64,000 bases of DNA from Dugong dugon (GCA_030035585.1 CM057468.1:51952145-52016144); one strand, 5' to 3'; positions 21,717-33,407 are shown, counted from the first letter of the stretch. Notes: generated from the sequence alone by a model not told the origin. Numbers and translations are program-made.

Positions 21717-22261
21717 GTACATGTCAAATTGGACTGGCCACACTGCAAATGCTCAAGAGTCACATGTGCCTGTGGCTACTGTATTGCACAGCGTGGCTCT
21801 GGAGGGACAGGAAGGCTTCATGAGGGCGCTGCAGCTTGCATGGTTCTAGACAGAGAAAAGGGTGCTGAGGGTGGAGGGGCGCTGAGGTCTGCAGGCTGCC
21901 AGGGAGACATGCTTACCAACAGCCAGGGTGGAAGGGGGGCAGTGAGTATAATAAGGAGGGTGTTTTAATGTACATCTGGCAATTTTTTCTCTGACAGATT
22001 CCCCAGGAGTGGAGAGAAGAAGTGGAAACATGGAGGCTGAGTTCCCATTACACGTAATTGATTTAATGACCACTCCCCACACCCCGACTGTCCGTCTCCA
22101 GCATTCTTTTCAAAGTGGAAATAAATCTTGCAAAACTCAGTTGTAAAGCTTTTTGATCTCAACTTAGTCACCCTTGCCTTGCTCAGGATAATATATCAGT
22201 GTTAACCAAGAAGAAAATCTCCCAAGGCAACTTATTTCAGAAGTGTGGTGTGTGTTCCCAC

Positions 22262-22397
22262 AACTTTTTAAATTTTTAATTTTACTTTGAAATAATTTCA
22301 AACATACAGAAGAGTTGCAAGATTAGTACAAAGAACTACCATACACCCTTTACCCAGATTTACTAATTTTAACATTTTGCCACATTTGGACTCTATC
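22262..22397 (-). repeat. Ancient L1-like 3' fragment
   Basis: TTGAAATAATTTCAAACATA, ACAGAAGAGTTGCAAGATTA and ACCATACACCCTTTACCCAG. It runs into a short TATC/TGTC microsatellite (about 22398-22444). Confidence 0.55.
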
Positions 22398-22772
22398 ATA
22401 TATCCATCTATCTATCTGTCTATCTGTCTATCTATCTATCATCCATTTTTATATACACGTGTATATACCCACACATGTTAGGTGCCATCGAGTCAGTTTT
22501 GACTTATAGTGACCCTGTGTACAACAGAACAAAACACTGCCCGGTCCTGCGACATCCTCACAGTCGTTGCTATGTTTGAGCCCATTGTTGTAGCCACTGT
22601 GTCAATCCATCTGGTTGAGGGTCTTCCTCTTTTTTGCTCACCCGCTACTTTACCAAGCATCATGTTCTTCTCCAGGGACTGGTCCCTCCTGATAACATGT
22701 CCAAAGTAAATGAGACATGTCCAAAGTACGTGAGATGAAGTCTTACCATCCTTGCTTCTAAGAAGCATTCTG

Positions 22773-24478
22773 TATTTTAATCTTTTGTAATCTACCTCCA
22801 GCAATTCCAAGAAGTTATCTTCCTCCAGAAAATTTATTGATTCTTTGTTTTGGGAGCTTGCTGAAGCCATCATGGTCTGCCTCTTTATGTGATTTGATAT
22901 TTACCGTTCTCTAAGCCATCAATAAGTTATTATATTTATTTATTTTATGTTTGCTTACTGTGTCCTGGAAACCCTGGTGGTGTAGTGGTTAAGAGTTCAG
23001 CTGCTAACCAAAAGGTTGGCAGTTTGAATCCACCAGGCTCTCCTTGGAAACCCCATAGGGCAGTTCTACTCTGTCCTATAGGGTCGCTATGTGTCGGAAT
23101 CAACTTGACAGCAATGGATTGGGTTTTTGGTTTTTTACTGTGTCCTAGCTTCTTGTTTTGTTTTGTTTTGATATGCCCAAATAGCTGCTCTTGTGAGCTA
23201 GTTTGATTATTGGCACCTTTGAAGCTCTAATGTCCTGTCACCAGGTGGTTGGATCTGTTACTAGGTATGTGAGTCCAGGAGTCTGTTTACTTTTCTGTAT
23301 GGATTCAGCTCAGGTGTCCAGATAGTTGGTCACCAAGTGTGTGGTGCAGACTCTCATCTACAGTCCTAGACAGGCAAGGGTGATTGGAGTAGGCACAGGT
23401 ATCTGGCTGCAGTAGGAGGTCATGTGCTGAGCAAGGCGGGGGGCTGACGGCTGTCTCTGAGTGTCTGGGAAGAGACTATGTCCTTGTTCCCTAGAGTGTG
23501 TAGGTTGGGGGGCAGTTTGCAGCCAGACTATGGGCACCCCATGCTGTTGGCTGTAAGGACTGGGAGGCACCACTTATTCTTGGACCCCTATCACAGGTGG
23601 CTAGGTGGTGTGGGTGGAGCCACCAATCCTCAGGCCCCTGATGTGGGCAGGTGAGGACCCTGCTAAATGGGCAGAGTGGTATCAAATGTCATGAACCTGC
23701 CACTCCACCATATAGCTGATACGTTGAAGTTAGGCTTCAGATATATACCTTGTTGTACTGTGCTAATGAGGGCTATGCTGTTGAAATGAGCCCACACAAG
23801 TCTATGCAGGAGTGAAAGGCATTCAAAGTCTGTGGATCCCTTATTCCTGTGCCTAAGCAAAGGACTTGTGCCTGCCCTGAGTTCCTGCCTTAGGGGAGCT
23901 GGTAGATTATTTTTTCCTGCTTGTTAATTTGTTCCCTCTCCAAGCCCGGGAGAACAGCTCAGGGCGTGTGATGGGTCCTACTTCCAGCCCAGGGGACACA
24001 GAAATCGCTGAAGCGAGCCCGGACTGGTGCAGAGCGAGAAGGGAGCAGCTAAATGGGAGAGAGGTTCTTTCCAAACAGGGTGTTTTTTGATCCACAAGGT
24101 AGGTTAAACACATGTACTTATCTTTTGCCAATTGAACGCCACTTTTCACTGGTTCTGGAGGCCTGAGTAGCCTCTCTGCTGCTCAGTCTCTCCTGAAGTG
24201 GAAAACGCATCCCAAATGCCACTGCTTGCCTCACCACGTATGCCAGCTAGTCTGGCCCGCAGGGCGCTGGCTCCTGCCAGGTCAGGTCTGGCAACTCCTC
24301 ACAGCTTCTGAACCATCTCTCCCTCCCCCTGCCACTCATTCCAATTCCTCAACTTTGCCTTTGATGTTCAGATCTCCTAGAAGTTCATATATAATTGATT
24401 CACTTGTTTTTTTGGGTCTTTCTTGTAACAGGGACCACCAGAAAAGTCTGACTACTCCACAGTCTTGGTCCTGCCTCC
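22773..24478 (-). repeat. L1 5'-end fragment inserted in RTE, with target duplication
   Basis: On the minus strand the insert begins exactly at GGAGGCAGGACCAAGACTGT, a typical L1 5' UTR start. It runs about 1.5 kb (excluding a SINE) to ...GATTAAAATA. It is flanked by TAAGAAGCATTCTG (22759-22772) and TAAGGAGCATTCTG (24479-24492). No ORF2 or 3' UTR is present, so the 3' part is missing rather than the 5' part. Confidence 0.7.
22967..23134 (+). repeat. AfroSINE inside the L1 fragment
   Basis: The SINE is bracketed by perfect 12-bp duplications TTACTGTGTCCT (22955-22966 and 23135-23146). The head GGAAACCCTGGTGGTGTAGT and tail GGATTGGGTTTTTGGTTT are complete. Confidence 0.95.
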
Positions 24479-25007
24479 TAAGGAGCATTCTGGTTGTACT
24501 TCATCCAAGACAGGTTTGTTTGTTCTCCTCGCAGTCCATGGTATACTCAGTATTCTTTGCTATCATCTTAATTCAAAGGCATCAGTTCTTTTTTAGTCTT
24601 CCTTATTCATGGTCCAGTTTTAGCATGCATATGAGGTGATTGAAAATACCATGGATTGAGTCAGCTGCATCTTAGTCCTCAAAGTGACATCTTTGCTTTT
24701 TAACACTTTAATGAGGTCTTTTGCAGCAGATTTGCCCAGTGCAATACATTGTTTGATTTTTGGGCTGCTGCTTCCCTGAGCTTTGATTGTGGATCCAAGT
24801 GAAATGAACTCCTTGACAATTTCAATATTTTCTCTGTTTATCATGATGTTGCTTATTGGTCCAGCTGTAAGAAAAAAAAATCCTCACACACACATGCACG
24901 TTATTATTTTTTTATGAACCATAAATTGCAAACATCATGCTTCTTTACTCTTGTTTTCTTCAGTTTGTATTCCCTAAGATCAAGAACATTCTTTTACATA
25001 GCACAGT

Positions 25008-25213
25008 AACCCATAACCCATTGCAATCGAGTCGATTCTGACTCATAGTGACATATAAGACTGTATAGAACTGCCCAATAGAGTTTCTAAGGCTGTAATC
25101 TTTACAGAAGCAGACTTCCTCATCTTTCTCCCAAAGTACGGCTGGTGGGTTTGAACTGCCGACCTTTCAGTTAGCAGCCTAGCACTTAACCAGTGTGCCA
25201 CCAGGGCTCCTTT
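25008..25213 (-). repeat. AfroSINE with target duplication
   Basis: A complete reverse AfroSINE flanked by perfect ATAGCACAGT (24998-25007 and 25214-25223). The host sequence is an old L1-like fragment. Confidence 0.92.
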
Positions 25214-25387
25214 ATAGCACAGTGCAACTATCAAAATCAGGAAATTTAACATCAATACAATACTACTATTTGATCCCTGATCTATATTCAAATTTTGTCA
25301 ATTATTCCAATGGCATCCTTTATAGCAATTTTCCCCTCAATTCAGGATTCAGTCCAGTTTCATGCATTGTATTTAGTTTCTATGTCT

Positions 25388-25772
25388 CTTTGTTACTGTT
25401 GTTGTTAACTTGCCATAGAGTCTTCTCTGACTCATAGTGATCCCACGTGTGACAAAATGAGAAGCTACCTGGTCCTACACCATCTTCACAATCATTGATA
25501 TGCTTGAGTCCATTGTTACTGCCACTGTGTATTTTGAGGGCCTTCCATCATAGGAACTCATCTTCCAGCACTATAATGGACAATATTCTGTTGTGATCCA
25601 TAGAGTTTTCACTGGCTAATTTTTGGAAGTACAGCACCAGGCCTTTCTTCCTAGTCTGTCTTAATCTGGAAGCTCCACTGAAACCTGTCCACCATGGGTG
25701 ACCCTATTGGTATTTTAAATACCTGTGGCACCACAGCAGCACACAAGCCAACACAGTACAACAACCTGACAG
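25388..25772 (-). repeat. Internally deleted, non-autonomous RTE
   Basis: The left part (about 25388-25535) is the reverse RTE 3' end. The right part (about 25536-25772) is the reverse RTE 5' leader, with AGCACTATAATGGACAATAT, ACCATGGGTGACCCTATTGG and GTACAACAACCTGACAG. All endonuclease and RT coding sequence between them is absent. Confidence 0.75.
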
Positions 25773-26157
25773 ATGAGTGGTGGTATGCCTCTTTAGTGTT
25801 CTTTAATCTGGAACAGTCCTTCAGACTTATTTGTCTTTCAAGACATTAATATTTTTGAGGCATATAGGCTGATTTTTATATAGAATCCCTGTCATTTTGG
25901 AGTTGTCTGATGTTTCCTCATGCTTAGATTCAGGAGCATTTTGGGGAGGAACACCCCATAAAAGATTTTGTTTCCTTTTCAGTGCAACACATCTGACAAT
26001 ACCTTTCAAATGCTTTATTCTATTCATTATAATTGAAGTTAATGTGACTTAAATAGAAATATATGCAAACTCTTAGCATAGGACAAGTCATTTAATAGGC
26101 TCCAGAAAATTTTTGTTGATTGATTTAGAAAGTTTAGGGGTCTTATGCTAGTAAGAG

Positions 26158-26272
26158 AAAACCAAAAAACCGGTTGCCCTCAAGTAGACTCCAACTTTTG
26201 TGATCTTTCAGAGGTAAATCGCCAAGCCTTTGTTCTGAGGTGCCTCTGGGTGGACTCAGACTCTCAAAGGGC
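26158..26272 (-). repeat. Degenerate AfroSINE
   Basis: ACCGGTTGCCCTCAAGTAGA, TAAATCGCCAAGCCTTTGTT and GCCTCTGGGTGGACTCAGAC are remnants of a reverse AfroSINE. Confidence 0.55.
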
Positions 26273-27090
26273 TATTCCAATTGTTGTGAAATTTATTAAA
26301 CAAACTAAAGGTTCATGCTCATAAAAAGTAGCAAGCTTGTTCTGCTTTTAGTATATATGAAAATATTCTGGAAAAATGTCTAGAAAAATACGCTTTCACA
26401 GAAAATATTTATGCAAACATAATGAGATATACTTTAGCTCACACACAGAATAACACGTTCTTCCTTGTTATAGCAGATTCATTTTTATAAGTGGTTTCCA
26501 TCTTGATCTCTTTATCCTCAGCATTTTCTTAGTTTGCTAGACCTCAATAATAAATTTTTGCACATTTATTTACCTTCGCTTTATTAATCATGTGAATTCT
26601 AAAGCTGATAAGTATTTATAGCTAAATGGTCAGTTTTCATTCATCTTTTAAATGGAATGAATGAAAACGAAATGGGGATTTTGCTCAGTATCTCTAACTA
26701 AAGGCTAAATATGGAAATGGAGGCTGGAGAAATACAGGTCAGCAAAGAGTGCGCCCAGCTGTATAAGGTAAAACAGAGCCATGTTTCAGAGCTGTGTTCC
26801 AGAGCAGAGTCGTTTCGGGCCAGGCATCGCTACCTCACCCTCGCTTCTTCCAAGGACCCCCCAGACCCCAGTGGGAAAGGGGATAGGTTGGAAGCTGACA
26901 CCGCTCTCTTGGCCTCTTTCCTATTCATCTATTCTCCACAGAATGGAAATTCTGTTACAATTTTTGAATGTGTGTGTATGTGAGGAGTGAGGGACAGATA
27001 ATAAAGTATCATATAGAGTAAAATATTTGCCCAAAACAGAAAACACTGCTATCGCTATATTTGAATTTCTGGGAAGAGTTTGGAGGAGTG
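26273..27090. other. Intergenic, unassigned
   Basis: AT-rich, then a GC-richer patch at 26710-26930 with overlapping plus-strand ORFs of no recognised family. I do not call a gene. Confidence 0.35.
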
Positions 27091-27099
27091 GTTCGTGGC

Positions 27100-27398
27100 A
27101 GTTTAAAATTTTAGAGATGTTGGAAAAGGATAGTGAGAATAGCAGCACAACTGGAAGAACGTAATTGATGTCACTGAATTGTACACATAGAAATTTTTGA
27201 AATGGTGTATCTTTGGCTATGTATATTTTCACCAAAAAAAAAAAAAAAACGGTTCTCCAAGGTCGAGAAGCGACAGTGTTGACATGTCGTAAGGTTGTTA
27301 ACCAATGTCATAAAACAATATGTGTAGTGTGTAGCGACTGTTTAATGAGAAACCATTTGTTCTGTAAACCTTCACCCAAAGTACAATAAAAAAGATTT
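27100..27398 (+). repeat. Lineage L1 3'-end retroposon fragment
   Basis: GAATAGCAGCACAACTGGAA, GAAATGGTGTATCTTTGGCT, an internal A-run, TTGTTAACCAATGTCATAAA and a terminal AATAAAAA. Confidence 0.8.
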
Positions 27399-28775
27399 TT
27401 AGATGTTTTGTTGTTGTTCTGTTGACCAGCTCTTCACCATCTTCTGACGTTAAGAAATGTCTTCAAAGTCAGTGCTATGCACTTAACTTGTCCAGGCAAT
27501 TGCCTTTGTGAAAACAAAGTGCTTTATTTGATGCATATAAGTCTCTAATTTCTCATCACAGCCCTCTGTTTCCTCCCAGGTCCTAGGGGGAGGTCCATTT
27601 ACCAACCAAGAGTCATTCCACTTTGGTGTGGGTTGACTCATTTATGTCCTTGCCTGGGTCGACAGGGGCACCCAGAAAGGCGGAATGTCAGTGTAGGACA
27701 GGGCGAGATGGTGAGGACAGATCCCACTAAAGTCACAGACTGAGATAAAGTTGGGCAACATAGGTAAGGAGCAAGCAGAGCAACCAAATAAAAAATGTAT
27801 AAAAACCACTGTATTATAACTCCCTCTTTACAAAGTTTTCCAAGATTTCTTTGTTGACACTTCAAGGTTTCTCATTTTAAAAGTTATACTTCTTTTCTTG
27901 TTAGGCCTTGTTAGATTGTTACTTCCATTGCTCAACTGCTGAATCTAGTAAGCAGAGGTTCATAAATAGAGCATCAAAGGAGCCATCTGTTGGGACACGC
28001 TCACGGAGCCGACTGACTCACGAAGGTCTGGATCACACGCTGAGCACTGGCTTCACTTCTCCTTGTAACCTGTGTGTTCACACCCCAGTCTTTCTCTTCT
28101 ACCCTCAGGACTGCACTTTGGTTATAAGCCATTACGTACTATGGTTTTGTTTGATCGCTCATAGAACCATTTAAAGAGATCATTCTGATGATCCTGATGA
28201 ACCAGCCATTATGAATATAAAACTTTGATTACACAAGGCCCGTGGGAAACTATTCAGTCTATAGCCTCAGCTATATGATTCCTCTTTGTCCTGCAGCAGA
28301 AGGATCCTGACTGTGGAATATTAAATTTCATTAGCAGAGCTTGTAAATACTACTCAGCTAACTTTGGTGCTTCTATGGTTTGAAAAGCCGCCCAAAACTA
28401 TTTGGAAAAGTTATTCTCTTTTAAAATGAATTATCCATTTTAGTAATGATTAGAATGAAGATATTGCTTGGTCCTACACATAGAAATAAATTTCTGAATT
28501 GCTTCTCCCAGGTCAGAAATCAGCCTTACTGTTAATTAACCTAGGGGCAGACAGTGTTCCTGGCCTACTCCAAAGCCATTCCCTTGGTCCTCCCTCCATG
28601 ATATCGCTCTAGTTTTGGGTGGAGTTCTCAGGGGTGCTCTAGTTCTCGGGGGTGTCAGTTCAGTCCCTGGTCTAAGTGAGCACGGGATTCACTTCTGGCT
28701 AATGTGATGAGGAGAAGTCTGCTCGGGGACTCCAGGGAATATTTTCCTCCCAATAAGAGGGAGGCATACTAGGTT
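27399..28775. other. Intergenic, unassigned
   Basis: No recognised gene. The sequence looks unique. Confidence 0.35.
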
Positions 28776-28998
28776 ATGTTATCAGGAGGGACCAGTCCCT
28801 GGAGAAGGGCATCATGCTTGGTAAGTAGAGAGTCAGTGAAAAAGAGCAAGACTCTCAACGAGATGGATTGACATAGTGACTGCAACAATGGGCTCAAATA
28901 TAGCAAGGATTGTGAGGATGGTGCAGGACCGAGCAGTGTTTCATTCTGTTGTACATAGTGTCTCTGTGAGTTGGAACCAATTAGACAGCACCTACCAA
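28776..28998 (+). repeat. RTE 3' fragment
   Basis: TTATCAGGAGGGACCAGTCC, AGAAGGGCATCATGCTTGGT and ACGAGATGGATTGACATAGT to the GACAGCACCTACC tail. Confidence 0.88.
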
Positions 28999-29018
28999 AT
29001 ACCAGTCACTACTGCCAG

Positions 29019-29455
29019 TTGTCAGTTTATTGTACTGTGATGGTTTGCATGCTGCTATGATGCTGAAAGCTATGCCACTGGTATTTCAAATATCACCAGG
29101 GTCACCCATGGTGGACAAGCTTCAGTGGAGCTTCCAGATTAGGAGGAAAGGCCTGGCGATCTACTTCCAAAAATTAGCCATTGAAAACCTTATGGACTAC
29201 AACAGAACTTGGTTGACACTCTTGCTTTGGACGTGTCATCAGGAGGGATCATTCACTGGAGAAGGACATCCTGTCTGGCAAAGCAGAGGGCCAACAAGGG
29301 TAAGGGATACCCTCAGTGAGATGGATTGGTACAATAGCCACAACATTGGACTCTAACATGCCAACCATCAAGAGGATGACGCAGGACTGCGCAATGTTTC
29401 GTTCTGTTGTACATAAGGTCGCCATGAATCAGAGTCGACTTGACAACAGCTATTT
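29019..29455 (+). repeat. Internally deleted, non-autonomous RTE
   Basis: The RTE 5' leader (TTTATTGTACTGTGATGGTT, CAGGGTCACCCATGGTGGAC, GGAGCTTCCAGATTAGGAGG) is joined near 29225 to the RTE 3' end (GTGTCATCAGGAGGGATCAT to CGACTTGACAACAGC). All coding sequence is missing. The junction differs from that at 25388. Confidence 0.75.
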
Positions 29456-29834
29456 ATCTCTCTGTCTACACTAGGTCAAGTTCTTTGCCCCATGTTGTTA
29501 TCAGTTTTATGGCTTTAAACATGGCCATGTAAGTGAACCTTCCAGGAAGCTGCCATGGCCATCTTGCGTCCATGAAGGAATAGGCAAGAGATGTTGACCA
29601 GGGCCCTGACCTGACACCACTGAGCTATTGAATTAATGCCAGCCCTACCTCTGGATTTCTTGCTATCTGGCTATCAAAAACGCTATAAGTAGGGTCTTCT
29701 GTTACTTGAAGCCAAAAGTAGTCATAAGTGATATAAACAGCTTTGATTACCTGCAAGGCCCTGTGCTAAGCAATCTGAGAAATAAAAGATACATTGGCTA
29801 TGATCACTATCCTCAGGGGGCATGTACTGTAGTT

Positions 29835-30162
29835 CAGGGATTGGTACACTTTTTCTGTAAAGGGTCAAATACCAAATATTTTAAGCTTTGTGGGTCAATG
29901 GTCTCTGTCACAATTCCTCAACTCTGCAATTGTAGTTGGGAAAGCATAGACAGTATGTAAATGAATGAGCATGGCTGTGTTCCAATAAAACTTTATATAT
30001 GAACACTGAGATTTGAATTTCATATAATGTTCATGTGTCACAGAGTATCCTTCCTCTTTTTATTTTATTTTTTTCAACAATTTAAAAATGTAAAAGCATT
30101 TCTTTGCTTGTGGGCCATACAAAAATATGTGGCAGGCCCATGGGTCATAGCTTGCTGATCTG
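29835..30162 (+). repeat. hAT-type non-autonomous DNA transposon
   Basis: The left end CAGGGATTGGTACACTTTTT and right end AGCTTGCTGATCTG are imperfect inverted ends. The interior CTGTGTTCCAATAAAACTTT and TTTTAAGCTTTGTGGGTCAA is a widespread mammalian element. Confidence 0.75.
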
Positions 30163-30379
30163 TTCTAGGCAAAGATGAGCCTAGAAAAAGATATTGCTCT
30201 TTTGATACACAAGAAAGGAAAAACTGGAGGTAAGGAAAGGACAGGCTTTAAGGTGTTTGTTTTTGTTTTTGTTTTTCTTCTTCCACTGATAACCTCTCAG
30301 CAGTTTAGAGGTGAGAGAAGACCAGAAAATCAATCTGAATAGAAGGAACGCTCAGAGAGCTTTATGCTTTTGGAATTTT

Positions 30380-30560
30380 AAGTCTTTCCGGTGCCCAGGT
30401 CACTGAGATATTCACCTACATTTTCTTCTATTAGTCTCATTGTTTTACATTTCATATTTTTGTTTTTAATCTACCTGGAGCCACCTTGCAGGTACTGTTA
30501 GATAGGGATCCAGGTTCATTTTTACTCACATTGAGGCAAGATTTCCTGATACATTTTCTG
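30380..30560 (-). repeat. Ancient L1 ORF2 fragment
   Basis: TTTTAATCTACCTGGAGCCA and TTAGATAGGGATCCAGGTTC read as a reverse L1 ORF2 remnant. Confidence 0.45.
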
Positions 30561-30689
30561 AGAAATTCCTCTTTTCCCTGGTTTATATTGAAGAGGAGAG
30601 TGACTGTCAATCTGGGTGCTCATTACTTGGAGATGGGATAGTCAAAATGTAGGGATGAACACCACTGGTACCAGGCAGCAGTTAGAAGA

Positions 30690-31235
30690 GCAGACTAGGC
30701 ATCCAAAGAGCAGCATGGATCTTACAACTGTAGAGATGATAGTACTCAGCTACCATTATTGAACTCTTTCATCAAAGATTCTATAGAAGAATCCCGATCA
30801 AAAGGGCAAAAATGTAGAACAGAATTTAAAATTTTCATGGAATCCAGACTTTCTGGATCCATTGAGGCTGGATGAACCTGGGAAACTATTGTCCTGAGAT
30901 AATCTTTAAACCTTAAACCAAAAATATCCTCTGAAGCCTTCTTTAAATCAAACAATAGTTTAGCTTAATTAGTAAAGAATGTTTGCCTTGAACATTGTGC
31001 TCTTTTAGAACTATTTATATGGGTTCAAGTTGACAACAGCAACTCAAAAGATTGGATAGGAAACTTAGGGGGCAGTGAGTTTATGTTAATGGGGGAGGAA
31101 CAACTCAGAAAATGAGGTGAGAATGGTTGCACAACTTGAAGAATGTAATCAATGTTACTGAATTGGACACGTAGAAATTGTTGAACTGGTGTATGTTCTG
31201 GTGTGTACATTTTCAACAATAACAACAAAAATCTG
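30690..31235 (+). repeat. Lineage L1 3'-end fragment, second subtype
   Basis: Segments such as CCTGAGATAATCTTTAAACC, AACAATAGTTTAGCTTAATT and GGAAACTTAGGGGGCAGTGA recur at 49680-49862 and 52461-52700. It ends near a CAACAATAACAACAAAAA tail. Confidence 0.75.
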
Positions 31236-31239
31236 TACA

Positions 31240-31837
31240 GCTGAAGAGGGAATGTTACACAGGCATTCACCACAACAATACATCCTTATAAGAACACTTG
31301 GAAACAGAGAGTCACATTAAACCAGAATGGTGGGGATGTGAGGAGGGCATATGGAATTGAAGAGTGGGAATAAAAAAGAATAAATAAAAATATGAGACAA
31401 GGGAAGGTACTTACATGAACTAATGATGATAATGTGCCTTGAATTGAGGAATAAAATGAACTCAACTCTCTTCACCTAGGTTAAAAACAAAAATGTTAAA
31501 GAGCATCTTGAAAAGCCAGATATGTTTCACGTCAAGTTCCTGGGGGTTTCCTGATCATTCTTGCCTTTGGAGCGACTACTTGGTAATTTTCCATGCCACA
31601 CTGGGGTAATTTTCTCCGGGGGGAGTGACAGTCTACCTGACAAGTGAAAACTGCCAAAGGTTTTTGTCAGGTGCAGGCAGGAGTCAGGAAATAGGAGTGT
31701 GAGAAAAGATCAGAGCAGCATCCTAAGGAAGACCATTCTGTCAGGTCTGTAAAAGCTGGACCAGAGTGAGTTAATTGTCATCCACACTGGACGATGATGA
31801 CAATGACAATGATGATGGTGACAATGATTGCTAGCCT
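31240..31837. other. Intergenic, unassigned
   Basis: No recognised gene; a CAATGATGATGG-type low-complexity patch lies near 31800. Confidence 0.35.
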
Positions 31838-32050
31838 GTGAGCACTTTCCATGTGCTGGACAATGATCTAAGTACTTCACATCCTCACAACAACCATCTG
31901 GGTTAGGTACTCTAATTGTTCTGATCTTTCAGATGAGAAGACTAGATCACAGAGAGGTGAAGTAATTTTCACAAAGTCACACAGCTAGTAAGTAATGGAA
32001 CTGGGATTTGAACCCCTGCAGTTGGTTCCAGAGTTTGTTGCTGAACCCTC
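31838..32050 (-). repeat. MIR SINE
   Basis: CACTTTCCATGTGCTGGACA, AGATGAGAAGACTAGATCAC, CACACAGCTAGTAAGTAATG and TGGGATTTGAACCCCTGCAG are the reverse MIR tail-to-head order. Confidence 0.8.
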
Positions 32051-32221
32051 TCGGTGTGCTGAGGGTTTCGCTAGGTACTGGCAGTATCAGGTGACGCTAC
32101 GTCATCTGCACCATTTAACTTATGCTCTTTTTCAAATAGGAACAAATTTTTAATTTTTAAAAATATGGGGCATTAATTACTACAGAGATCAATATGTGGA
32201 TTGTTTTTGGCCTTAAAACTT

Positions 32222-33407
32222 TTTTTTTCAGGAATATTTATTCCACAGTTTTATTTCTCAACAAGTTAATATACCACTGACTATTTGCCATCAAAAATGT
32301 AGAGGGTCCTCCTGAGGGACTGAATTGCTGGGTGGAGGGCTCTGGGGACCATGGTCTCGGGGAACATCTAGATCAGTTGGCATGACACAGCTTATAAAGA
32401 CAATGCTCTACATTCTGCCTTGGTGAGTAGTGTCTGAGGTCTTAAAAGCCTGTGAACGGCCATCTAAGATACTCCATTGGTCTCATCCCTTTGGGAGCAA
32501 GAGAGAATGAAGAGAACAGGATACAAGGACAAGATTAGTCCGAAGGACTAATTGTCCACAGCTACCAAGGCCTCCACCGGACTGAGTCCAGTATAGCTAG
32601 ATGCTGCCCGGCTACCACCACTGACGGCTCTGACCAGGATCACAACAGAGGGTTCTGGACAGAGCTGGAGAAGGATGTAGAGCATAATTCTAACTCACAA
32701 AAAAAAGACCAGATTTACCGGCCTAAAGGAGACTGGAGAAACCTCAAGAGTATGGCCCCCAGACACCCTTTTAGCTCAGTGGTGAAGCTACCTCCGAGGT
32801 TCACTGTTCAGCCTGGGAGTGGACCAAATGAGAGTAACCGTAAAACCAAATGAGAGTAACAAGGTACAGGAGTCCAGTGACAAGGGCCAGAAGGCAGAAG
32901 GGGACAAGGAAGCTGGTGATAGGGAACCCAAGGTTGAGTAAGGATATTGTTGATATGTTGTGAGATTGTTAACCATTGTCATAGGGCAACATTTGTAGTA
33001 ACTGTTAAATGAGAAACTATTTTGTTCTGTAAGCCTTCATCTTAAGTGAGAAGAACAGCACAATTGGAAGAGTGTAGTCAGTGTCACTGAACTGTGCATG
33101 TAGAAATTTTTGAAATGGTGTATCTTTGGCTATGTGTATTTTCACCAAACAAAAAAAGAGGTTGAGAAGTTAGAGGGTTGACATGTTGTGGGGTTGTTAA
33201 CCAATGTCATGAAACAATATGTGTACTACTGTTTCATGAGAAACTATTTGTTCTGTAAGCCTTCACCTGAAGTACACTTAAAAAAAAAAATGTAGAGGGT
33301 CACGTTCTTTGCTGGAGCCACTAAACTGTGCCTTCCAGGCCGAGATACTGAGAATGACAAAAAGAGTGTGAGAAGGGGCTATTTTGAGGGAGGTACAACT
33401 ATAATGG
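32222..33407 (-). pseudogene. Candidate processed retrocopy fragment, interrupted by an L1-type retroposon
   Basis: The minus strand ends with GAGAAATAAAACTGTGGAAT, a second AATAAA, and an A-run (plus T-run 32222-32230), which looks like an mRNA 3' end with poly(A). The segment continues beyond the retroposon at 32309-33285, up to 33407 where an RTE begins. I could not identify the parent gene. Confidence 0.4.
32309..33285 (+). repeat. Lineage L1 3'-end retroposon with 16-bp target duplication
   Basis: The element is bracketed by a perfect AAAAATGTAGAGGGTC (32293-32308 and 33286-33301). It contains the palindrome TTAGTCC-GAA-GGACTAA (32535-32551), then CTCCACCGGACTGAGTCCAG, and the two related half-units with an internal near-A-run. 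It has no ORF2 and is 5'-truncated. Confidence 0.9.

Larger units (their letters stand above)
20907..21796 (+). repeat. hAT/MER-type DNA transposon split by three SINEs
   Basis: GCGCTGTCCAATAGAAATTT at the left and TACTGTATTGCACAGCGTGG at the right are the matching ends of a common mammalian non-autonomous hAT element. Its interior (AACTCAATATATCCAAAACA, AATGAGATATTTTACATTAT) is interrupted by AfroSINEs at 21060, 21310 and 21524. Confidence 0.7.
22473..24890 (-). repeat. RTE-type LINE split by an L1 5' fragment
   Basis: The 3' part (22473-22772) reads in reverse as the RTE end: AGGTGCCATCGAGTCAGTTT and the GTCAATCCATCTGGTTGAGG segment. It resumes at 24479 with TAAGGAGCATTCTGGTTGTA and continues through the RT C-terminal region to about 24890. 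It is truncated before the catalytic motif. Confidence 0.88.

Noticed and set aside
26711-26990. Overlapping plus-strand ORFs of 90 and 69 codons
   Set aside because: Two frames are open equally, with no recognised family and no splice or promoter context.
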